Assembly (NCBI GenBank): GCA_037481655.1
Contig: JBBFLF010000003.1
Location: 1-64,000 of the forward strand
Direction of reading: 5' to 3'
Source: Desulfobaccales bacterium
GTDB lineage: Bacteria > Desulfobacterota > Desulfobaccia > Desulfobaccales > 0-14-0-80-60-11
Length of the DNA: 64,000 nucleotides
Below the pieces are notes generated by a model. It searched no databases. It was not told where the DNA came from and saw only the letters and a program-made list of their open reading frames with translations. Made by a program: the position numbers and the translations under genes. Of this stretch, positions 16,697 to 23,172 are shown piece after piece. Numbering within the stretch: the stretch's first letter is position 1; every line of letters starts with the position of its first letter.

Positions 16697-18247
16697 TCAC
16701 ACCCCCCGCCGGATATCATCCTCCACCGGCAGGTTGTAGTAGTCCAGGTGGACCAGGGTGTCGGTGCGGCCCACCAGCTCCCGGATACTGCGCATGCCGA
16801 AGCGGCGCAGGATCTCTTTCAGCTGCCAGGTCCAGGCATGGTAGAGGTTGCACACCCGGCGGGTGCCCCACTCCACCGTCATCATGGCCACCAGCTCCGG
16901 GTCGGTGGTGGCAATGCCCCGGACACAGCCCCGCCCGGACTCGCATTGATAGCAGCGGATGCACTCCAGGGCCACCATCTCGGCGGTGCCCACCTGGCAG
17001 CCGTCGGCCCCCAGGGCGATGGCCTTGGCCACATCAAAGGCGGTGCGGATGCCCCCCGAGGCGATGAGGGTCACCTGGTCCCGGATGCCCTCCTGCACCA
17101 GGAACTGGTGCACCTTGGGGATGGCCAGCTCGATGGGCATGGCGATGTTCTTCTTGGCGATGTCCGGCGCCGCGCCGGTGCCGCCGTAGCTGCCGTCCAG
17201 CTGCACCACGTGGGCCCCGGCGTAGTAGCTCCCCACCGCCACCATGTCCACGTCCGTGGGGGTGGAGACCTTCACCGACACCAGGGCCCGGGGGTTGACC
17301 TCCTTGATCCAGTCGATGTGTTTTTTGTGGTCCTCCACGGAGTAGACGCTGTGGAAGGGGAAAGGGCTGAAAAGGGCGCTTCCGGGCACGCTCTCCCGCA
17401 TGCGGGCCACCGCCGGGGTGACCTTGTCGCCCAAGAGGTGCCCGCCCAGCCCCGGTTTGGCGCCCTGGGCATACTTGAACTCCACCATGCGCACCCGCTG
17501 GATGGTGTCCTCCCGGACGCCGAAAAGCCCGGTGGCCACCTGGGTGACCACGTGATCGTCATACGGGTAGAGCTCCTCCGGGTAGCCCCCTTCGCCGGTG
17601 GAGAGGAGGGTGTTGAAGCGGGTGGCGGCCCGCACCCGGGAGAGGATGGTGTTGATGCTCACCGAGCCGAAGGACATGCCGGCGGAATACCAGGGCACCG
17701 ATAGTACCACCTGGGGCCGGCCGTCATGGCGCCGGTTCAGGGGGAGCTCCAGAGAGATATCTTCATGCCGGAGTTTGAGGTCCTTGGGCTGGGGCGGGAA
17801 GAAGAAGCGCAGCTTGTCAAAGCCGCCCCCCGAGTTGCCGGTGCGGTATTCCAGATCGGCATAGGGGAGGGTGCCGAATTCCGCCATCCACCAGGTGCTA
17901 AGGAGCAGGTCCGCGGTCCAGCGGTAGTCCCCCAAGGTGTTATAGACCGGGTGCAGCCGGATGCTTAAGGCCTGGGTGGGGCAGCGCCTAACGCAGTAGA
18001 AGTCGTTTTTCTCGCAGGCCGGCCCCAGACACAGGTAACTTAAGGGCTTGCGGATGAACTTGTTCGCCTTGGTGTGCACCCCATAGGGGCAGACCTCCAC
18101 GCAGGTGCCGCATTGGATGCACTTGGCCTCGTTGCGCCACACCCGCCATTTGGACAGGGGGTTCTTGAACCGGCAGGGGGTGCGCACCGGCGTCCAGGGC
18201 CCGGGGCCCCAGGCTTCGTTGTCAATTTTCAAAGCAGTTTCCATCAT
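16697..18247 (-). CDS. Glutamate synthase-like FMN-barrel protein with N-terminal ferredoxin domain
   Basis: 516 residues. An N-terminal bacterial-ferredoxin domain has Cys43-x2-Cys46-x2-Cys49-x3-Cys53 and a second group Cys73, Cys78, Cys85, Cys89, for two Fe-S clusters. The rest is the FMN-binding (beta/alpha)8 barrel of glutamate synthase: SVSINTILSRVRAA, GAKPGLGGHLLGDKV, LVSVKVSTPTDVD, QLDGSYGGTGAAP, LIASGGIRTAFDVAKAIALGAD, and the 3Fe-4S type loop CIRCYQCESGRGC. This layout is typical of archaeal and anaerobic bacterial GltB-like proteins that take electrons from ferredoxin. Together with the amidotransferase/GXGXG protein it could make a complete split glutamate synthase. Confidence 0.88.
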   Translation of the reverse strand: MMETALKIDNEAWGPGPWTPVRTPCRFKNPLSKWRVWRNEAKCIQCGTCVEVCPYGVHTKANKFIRKPLSYLCLGPACEKNDFYCVRRCPTQALSIRLHPVYNTLGDYRWTADLLLSTWWMAEFGTLPYADLEYRTGNSGGGFDKLRFFFPPQPKDLKLRHEDISLELPLNRRHDGRPQVVLSVPWYSAGMSFGSVSINTILSRVRAATRFNTLLSTGEGGYPEELYPYDDHVVTQVATGLFGVREDTIQRVRMVEFKYAQGAKPGLGGHLLGDKVTPAVARMRESVPGSALFSPFPFHSVYSVEDHKKHIDWIKEVNPRALVSVKVSTPTDVDMVAVGSYYAGAHVVQLDGSYGGTGAAPDIAKKNIAMPIELAIPKVHQFLVQEGIRDQVTLIASGGIRTAFDVAKAIALGADGCQVGTAEMVALECIRCYQCESGRGCVRGIATTDPELVAMMTVEWGTRRVCNLYHAWTWQLKEILRRFGMRSIRELVGRTDTLVHLDYYNLPVEDDIRRGV

Positions 18248-18253
18248 GTTTTA

Positions 18254-18508
18254 ATCCAAAGCAAAAAATTAGTCCAAAGTCCAAAGCCCAAAGTCCAAGG
18301 TCCAAAGTCAAAAATTAGTCCAAGGTCCAAGGCCCAAAGTCCAAAGTCGGAAAAGAGTCCAAAGCCCAAAGTCCAAGGTCCAAAGTCAAAAATTAGTCCA
18401 AGGTCCAGAGTCCAAAGTCAGAAAAGAGTCCTAATTTTATGGTCCAAGGTCCAAAGTTGGAAATGAGTCCAAAGTCCAAAATCGAAAGTCCAAGGTCAAA
18501 TCAAGTTT
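18254..18508. repeat. Heptamer array, TCCAAAG orientation (left arm, copy 3)
   Basis: Starts a few bases upstream of the FMN-barrel gene start codon. Blocks of TCCAAAG/CCCAAAG/TCCAAGG are separated by TCAAAAATTAG and TCGGAAAAGAG spacers, the same architecture as 15911-16095. The following 18509-18646 is AT-rich, with a TTCAAAAG-like degenerate tail and no supportable gene. Confidence 0.87.
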
Positions 18509-18646
18509 TAGTGTCTAAATAAAAATTCAAAAGTTAAAGATTCAAAGATTTAAAGTTCAAAAGTCAAAAATTCAAGTCGAAAATACTTTTTTAATACAAT
18601 CCATTGAAGTCAAAGCCATAGAAATATGGTTTATTTTTGCCACAAG

Positions 18647-18743
18647 CCTTGGACTTTGGACTTTGGGCCTTGGACTTTTGACTTTTGTATTGACTTTGGG
18701 CCTTGGACTTTGGACTTTTTTATTGGACTTTGGACTTTGGACT
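18647..18743. repeat. Heptamer array, CTTTGGA orientation (right arm, copy 3)
   Basis: Units GGACTTT, GGGCCTT, GGACTTTTG repeat until five bases before the stop codon of the minus-strand Fe-S protein gene. Opposite in orientation to 18254-18508. Confidence 0.87.
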
Positions 18744-18747
18744 ATCT

Positions 18748-20163
18748 TCATTCCCCTTCCCGCCTGAGGCCCTCCGGGGTGGGGCGGGAGAACAGGGGCG
18801 CAAAGATCTCCCGCTCCAGCTCCTCCACAAACATGGCCCGGCCCACCTCGCCCCGCAGGCGGCGCACCTCCCTAAGCCCCATGGCGCCCAAGACCTCCAG
18901 GAGCTGATTGTTCCAGGCCCCCAGGAGGTTCACCTGGCGCTGGGCCCCGCGGTTCGGGTCCAGGTTGTCGATGGCCACCGGACACTCACCGCCCCGTTGA
19001 CAGGCCCGGCACAACCGGCACTCCAGGGCCAGAAGCAGCGGCAGGTCCACGACCACCCCGTCAGCGCCGCAGATGATGGCCTTGGCCACATGCTCCGCCA
19101 AGGCGATGCCCCCGGAGGCCAGAAGCGTCACGGTGTCCCGGAGGTTGTCCTCCACCAGTTGCAGGTGCGCCGCCCGGATGAGGTCTTTGAGGTGCTGCTC
19201 CTGAGCCCCCAAAAAGCCCCGGGCATGGTGGTCACAGAAGAGGTGGACGACCTCGGCCCCGGCCTGGGCCAGCTCCGACACCCGCGAGGCAGCCCGATCG
19301 TCCGCCGGCACCTTGATCATGATGACCAGACCTGGATGACGGCGTTTCAGGGCCTCCATCTGGGTCAGCACGCCCTCATGGTCGGTGAGCTCCACCAGCC
19401 GGACTTGGGCAAGGAGCGGGTCTTCGGGATCAGCGAGGCCGGTGGGGAAGCTGAGGCACAGGTGCTCCGCCTCCGTGGCCAGGTCCGGGGTGACGTTTTC
19501 CCGGGCGAAGACCGCCAGGGTCTTGAGGCTCTTGGCCGCGCCTGCCAAGGCCCGGCGCACCAGCTCCGGCCCGGCGCTGAAGGGCGGCTCGGCCAAGAGC
19601 ACCGGCAGGGGAATCTCCACCTGGGGCGGCGGCTCGAAGGTGAGCCGGCCCTCGGCGTCAAAGACCAGAAAGAGCGGCTTGCGGCCCAGATCGATGGCGG
19701 TGCTGATGTACTCCCGGCCGTGGATGCCGTCCCGGGTGGGCCGAACGATCTCGCTCATGTCGGTCCAGATGCTGTCAAAGCCGGGGCCGGCAAAGGGCCC
19801 GCCGTAGCCCGCGCCGGAGACCGGAATCTTGCCGGTCTCCGCCTGAAACCAGGTGGACTGGATGACCGCCGGGGTCCAGTAATCATCCCCCAGGCGGCGG
19901 TATTGGGGGTTGGCGGCCTTCACCACCAGCTCCCGGGGGCAGCCCTGGACGCAGCGCAGGCAGTTCTTGCAGTAGGTGTCGATGGTGTCGGAGAGGCTGC
20001 GATCATCGAAGTCCCGCTGCCGGAAGGCATTATACGGGCAGGTCTCCTTGACGCAGCGGGTGCATCTCAAACACCCCTCCCCCCAATCCAGGACGGTGGT
20101 CTTGCCCACCGACGGAAAGCGGGAAGGCGTAGGCCTGACATGAATGTGATACTTTTCCGGCAT
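18748..20163 (-). CDS. Fe-S protein with degenerate glutamate synthase-like barrel
   Basis: 471 residues. Two N-terminal 4Fe-4S motifs (Cys31, 34, 37, 42 and Cys65, 68, 71, 75; context CLRCTRCVKETCPYNAF) are followed by a barrel related to the glutamate synthase FMN domain but more divergent: LLASGGIALAEHVAKAIICGADGVVVD and the Cys loop CRLCRACQRGGECP are kept, while the middle region (LLAEPPFSAGPELVRRALAGA) has drifted. It is best read as a paralogue or partner subunit of the 516-residue FMN-barrel protein, possibly an electron-transfer or scaffold subunit. Lies between metV upstream and the FMN-barrel gene downstream on the same strand. Confidence 0.75.
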   Translation of the reverse strand: MPEKYHIHVRPTPSRFPSVGKTTVLDWGEGCLRCTRCVKETCPYNAFRQRDFDDRSLSDTIDTYCKNCLRCVQGCPRELVVKAANPQYRRLGDDYWTPAVIQSTWFQAETGKIPVSGAGYGGPFAGPGFDSIWTDMSEIVRPTRDGIHGREYISTAIDLGRKPLFLVFDAEGRLTFEPPPQVEIPLPVLLAEPPFSAGPELVRRALAGAAKSLKTLAVFARENVTPDLATEAEHLCLSFPTGLADPEDPLLAQVRLVELTDHEGVLTQMEALKRRHPGLVIMIKVPADDRAASRVSELAQAGAEVVHLFCDHHARGFLGAQEQHLKDLIRAAHLQLVEDNLRDTVTLLASGGIALAEHVAKAIICGADGVVVDLPLLLALECRLCRACQRGGECPVAIDNLDPNRGAQRQVNLLGAWNNQLLEVLGAMGLREVRRLRGEVGRAMFVEELEREIFAPLFSRPTPEGLRREGE

Positions 20164-20174
20164 GAGAGCTTACC

Positions 20175-20861
20175 TTACGGTCGCTGGTCGGAGCGCAGGA
20201 CCCGTCGGGGCCCGCCGGCCTCACCCCGGGACCAGTCCTTGGGCGGGGTGAGCTCGGTGAGGCGCTCCAGTTGGCCCAGGGCGCTTAAGCGGTCATAAAT
20301 CTGCAGCCAGGCGCAGGGCACCTCGGGGTCGAATTTCCGGGCCTTGTTGATCTCGCACAGGCCGCCGGCGGCGCCGCCGCACGGGCCGTTGAGGAGGCTT
20401 TTGGCGCAGCGGGAGATGGGGCAGATGCCGCCGGTCAGGCCCAAAAGGCAGTCGCCGCAGCCCCGGCAGTTCTCCAGCCACAGCCCCCGCTCGGCGGTCT
20501 CGCCGATGAACTGGGTATTCAGGGCCGGAAAGACCGGGATGTCCGGGAGCCGGGCCGCCAGGGCCTGGACGCCGGCGCCGCAGGCCAAAGAGAGCACCAC
20601 GTCAGCGCCCTCGGCCGCTTCCACCACTTCCAGGAGAAATTCATGGATGCACTGTCGGTCCACGCTGGTCTCCCGGATCTCCACCTCGCGCCCGGCCAGG
20701 CGAAAGGCCATCATCAGGGCGGCGGCCAGCTCTCCCACCTCTTTTCGGCCGCCGGCCACGCACTCCGCTACGCAGGTATCGCACCCGGCCAGAAGCAGGC
20801 GGCGGGCGCCTTGCACCATGCCCTGGATCTCCGCCAGGGGTTTTCTCGTGCCGACAATCAC
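20175..20861 (-). CDS. metV: MetV-like zinc/Fe-S protein (methylenetetrahydrofolate reductase C-terminal domain family)
   Basis: 228 residues in the MTHFR C-terminal/MetV family. N-terminal cysteines Cys27, Cys30 and Cys34 (GCDTCVAEC) and a C-terminal cluster Cys132, 135, 138, 147, 152, 161 (CRGCGDC...CPISRCAKSLLNGPC) are characteristic. In acetogens and sulfate reducers MetV pairs with MetF to form methylenetetrahydrofolate reductase of the Wood-Ljungdahl pathway. No metF is seen in this window. The start is a GTG at 20861, preceded by AAGGAGCACCTGAA and overlapping the FlpD stop as GTGA; an in-frame ORF continues upstream but is antisense-like and low complexity. Confidence 0.8.
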   Translation of the reverse strand: MIVGTRKPLAEIQGMVQGARRLLLAGCDTCVAECVAGGRKEVGELAAALMMAFRLAGREVEIRETSVDRQCIHEFLLEVVEAAEGADVVLSLACGAGVQALAARLPDIPVFPALNTQFIGETAERGLWLENCRGCGDCLLGLTGGICPISRCAKSLLNGPCGGAAGGLCEINKARKFDPEVPCAWLQIYDRLSALGQLERLTELTPPKDWSRGEAGGPRRVLRSDQRP

Positions 20862-21295
20862 TTCAGGTGCTCCTTTTTCTCCTTGGGGCCGCGGCGCCCG
20901 GGGTTGAGGCCCAGGGTGCGGGCGAGACTGGCCATATCCGCGGCCAGCCGATGGAAGTCCACGGCCTCCCCGGGTGTCAGGCGGGTCAGTTCCAGGCGCT
21001 CCGGTTCCAGGCCGATCTCCCGCAGGACCTCCCGGGCGTGCTCCAGGCGCTTGCCCAGGCGGTAGCTTCCTTCCCTCAGCAGACAGGCGTCTTCGGGACA
21101 GGCCAGCACCCACACCACATCGGCCTCCACCGCCAGGATGCGCAGCAGGTGAAAGGCCTCGATCTTGCTGCTGCAGGGCTCCGGCACCGCCCGGGCTTTG
21201 AGCCCTGCCGCCTCCAGGGCCTGGACCAAAGGCCCGGCCTCAGGCAGGGCCTGCTGACAGGCCAGGATCACCACCTCGGGTTTCGCAGTCATCAT
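20858..21295 (-). CDS. FlpD/MvhD-type hydrogenase iron-sulfur (delta) subunit family protein
   Basis: About 145 residues matching the MvhD/FlpD family, small 2Fe-2S proteins that pass electrons into HdrA in flavin-based electron bifurcation complexes. Conserved cysteines are Cys13 (LACQQAL), Cys41 (VPEPCSSKIEAFHLLR), and Cys66 and Cys71 (VLACPEDAC). The LLREGSYRLGKRLEHAREVLREIGL segment is typical. The ATG at 21295 (or the next at 21292) is taken because upstream residues are not family-like. Coupled by a four-base overlap to metV. No HdrA, HdrB or HdrC lies in this window. Confidence 0.83.
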   Translation of the reverse strand: MMTAKPEVVILACQQALPEAGPLVQALEAAGLKARAVPEPCSSKIEAFHLLRILAVEADVVWVLACPEDACLLREGSYRLGKRLEHAREVLREIGLEPERLELTRLTPGEAVDFHRLAADMASLARTLGLNPGRRGPKEKKEHLK

Positions 21296-21342
21296 TGGCA
21301 CCACATATCTGAGGGGGCGCCGGGGTCCGGCGCGGCGACAAA

Positions 21343-21376
21343 GGCCGGGGGAGGCAGCTTTTGCCTGCTCCCGGCC
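21343..21376 (-). terminator. Terminator-like hairpin between glnA and flpD
   Basis: Reading the minus strand after the glnA stop, GGCCGGGAGCAGGCA pairs with TGCCTCCCCCGGCC around AAAGC and is followed by TTTGTC. The T-run is weak, so this may only reduce readthrough from glnA into the flpD-metV-gltS run. Confidence 0.5.
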
Positions 21377-21445
21377 CCTGCCGGCAGTTTCCCTCACAGA
21401 GTTTATTACATTTTTCTGGCCATGAAAATGTTTATAATGCCCCCT

Positions 21446-22774
21446 TTACAGAATGGGGAGATAGCGCTCAATCTCGTAGTTGCTTACATGCATGCGGTAG
21501 TTGTCCCACTCGATCTTCTTGTTCTCGATGAACTTGTTGAAGATATGCTCGCCCAGGGTCTCCCGGATGAGGTCGCTCTTTTCGGCCTCCAGCACCGCCT
21601 CATAGAGGCTGCCGGGCAGGGCCACAATGCCCCGGCGGGCCCGTTCGGCCTCGGACATATGGTAGATGTCCTCCTCCACCGGGTCCGGGAGCGGGTAGTT
21701 GCTCTCGATGCCCTTGAGGCCGGCGGCCAGCATCACCGCGATGGCCAGATAGGGATTGCAGGCCGGATCCGGCGCCCGGTATTCGCAGCGGGTGGCCGCC
21801 TCTTTCCCCGGCTTGTACATGGGCACCCGGACCAGAGCGGAGCGGTTGCGGCGGGCCCAGGCCACGTACACCGGCGCCTCATAGCCCGGCACCAGGCGCT
21901 TGTAGGAGTTGACCCACTGGCTGCACACCGCAGTAATCTCCCGGGCGTGCTTCAGCAAACCGGCGATGTAGCTCTTGCCGATGGGGGAGAGGTGATACTC
22001 ATCCTTGGGGTCGTAGAAGGCGTTTTTGTTGCCCCGGAAGAGGGACTGGTGGGTGTGCATGCCGCTGCCGTTGATGCCGAAGATGGGCTTGGGCATGAAG
22101 GTGGCATAGACCCCGTTCAGCATGGCGATGACCTTCACCGTCACCCTAAGCGTCATGCACTTGTCCGCCATGCGCAAGGCTTCATCGTAGCGCATGTCGA
22201 TCTCGTGCTGGGAGTCGGCCACCTCGTGGTGGCTGTACTCCACCCGGATGCCCAGCTTCTCCAGGGCGAAGATGGTCTGGCGCCTTAGGTCGTTGCCCAC
22301 ATCCAGGGGCGGGGCGTCGAAGTAGCCGCCTTTGTCCAGGACCTCGGGGCAGGTGTTGTTGGCAAAGTAGAAGTACTCCAGCTCCGGGCCCATGTAGCTG
22401 GTGAAGCCCTGCTCCGCCGCCTTGGCCAGCACCCGGCGCAGCACGTAGCGGGGATCGCCGGGGTAGGGGGAGCCGTCGGGCTGCAGCACGTCGCAGAACA
22501 TGCGGGCCACCGGGGCCTCCTCCGGCCGCCAGGGCAGGAGCTGAAAGGTGGTGGGGTCGGGCTTGGCGATCATGTCCGACTCCTCAATGCGGGAGAAGCC
22601 CTCGATGGAGGAGCCGTCAAACCCCATGCCTTCGGTCATGGCCTCCTCCAGCTCGGAGGGGCGGATGGAAAAGCTCTTGAGCATCCCCAGGACATCGGTG
22701 AACCAGAGCTGGATGAAGCTGACGTTCTGGTCCTTCACTGCTTTGAAAACATCTTCCACCGTCTGGCAGTTCAC
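21446..22774 (-). CDS. glnA: Glutamine synthetase, type I
   Basis: ATP-dependent ligation of ammonia and glutamate to glutamine. The 442-residue length and sequence fit the short GSI-alpha class: beta-grasp N-terminal domain with GFDGSSIEGFSRIEESD, the GPELEYFYF and HHEVADSQHEI metal-site segments, NGSGMHTHQSL, and RNRSALVRVP. Start is GTG at 22774 with AAGGAGG seven bases upstream. A sigma-54 -24/-12 element lies 56-71 bases upstream, so expression is probably nitrogen-controlled. The adenylylation loop of GSI-beta enzymes is not obvious, so feedback or protein-interaction control is more likely. Confidence 0.96.
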   Translation of the reverse strand: MNCQTVEDVFKAVKDQNVSFIQLWFTDVLGMLKSFSIRPSELEEAMTEGMGFDGSSIEGFSRIEESDMIAKPDPTTFQLLPWRPEEAPVARMFCDVLQPDGSPYPGDPRYVLRRVLAKAAEQGFTSYMGPELEYFYFANNTCPEVLDKGGYFDAPPLDVGNDLRRQTIFALEKLGIRVEYSHHEVADSQHEIDMRYDEALRMADKCMTLRVTVKVIAMLNGVYATFMPKPIFGINGSGMHTHQSLFRGNKNAFYDPKDEYHLSPIGKSYIAGLLKHAREITAVCSQWVNSYKRLVPGYEAPVYVAWARRNRSALVRVPMYKPGKEAATRCEYRAPDPACNPYLAIAVMLAAGLKGIESNYPLPDPVEEDIYHMSEAERARRGIVALPGSLYEAVLEAEKSDLIRETLGEHIFNKFIENKKIEWDNYRMHVSNYEIERYLPIL

Positions 22775-22829
22775 GGGGAGTCCTCCTTGGCCGGATTTTC
22801 TTCAGGTGCGGCTGTTATGGTATCACGAA

Positions 22830-22845
22830 AGCAAGAGCTGTGCCG
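22830..22845 (-). promoter_or_regulatory. Sigma-54 promoter of glnA
   Basis: On the minus strand CGGCACAGCTCTTGCT matches the -24/-12 consensus TGGCACRNNNNTTGCW at every defined position except the first, with the GG and GC doublets exactly ten bases apart. It lies 56-71 bases upstream of the glnA GTG. Just upstream are two copies of GGGATTTTCCCC (22846-22872) that may bind a regulator. Confidence 0.8.
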
Positions 22846-22977
22846 GGGAAAATCCCGGGGAAAATCCCCGTGAGAGGCCATAAAAATAACAAAAATGTAT
22901 TTAAAAGAAAGTTTCATTAACAAAAAAGTCACACCTGTCAGTGTCAGTGAAGCCCGCCGAGTGCCCCCGGAAAAAAA

Positions 22978-23004
22978 CTGCCCGGGGTGCGCCACCCCGG
23001 GCAG
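22978..23004 (-). terminator. Rho-independent terminator of the FMN-barrel gene
   Basis: A perfect 12-base-pair stem CTGCCCGGGGTG/CACCCCGGGCAG with a three-base loop, followed on the minus strand by seven T residues (the A-run at 22971-22977). It lies 170 bases after the stop codon of the 23173-24750 gene and insulates glnA from it. Confidence 0.9.
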
Positions 23005-23114
23005 GCTGACAGGCGCTGAGGTACTGCACCAGACTATATCCCGCCTCTTTTTACCTTATATTGAGCGGCGAGAGCGGGGAGCCATTTTTCCCCTCCTGCC
23101 ATATTCCCTTAATG

Positions 23115-23165
23115 AGAGGGTGGGGAGAAGGGGCAGGGGCCCACGCCCCCTGGCCCCCCTCCCGC
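23115..23165. repeat. Partial copy of the composite G/C-rich palindromic repeat
   Basis: GAGAGGGTGGGGAG followed by the hairpin GGGGCAGGGGC/GCCCCCTGGCCCC resembles module A of the fuller copies. It sits immediately after the stop codon of a minus-strand gene, as several other copies do. Confidence 0.45.
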
Positions 23166-23172
23166 AACTACC

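Noticed and set aside
15911-18743. CRISPR array
   Set aside because: The repeats are seven-base heptamers with short irregular spacers, not 24-37-base repeats with unique spacers, and there are no cas genes nearby.
20175-21113. Extended start of metV at 21113
   Set aside because: The first 84 residues are low-complexity and overlap the FlpD gene entirely; the GTG at 20861 has a good ribosome binding site and couples to the FlpD stop.
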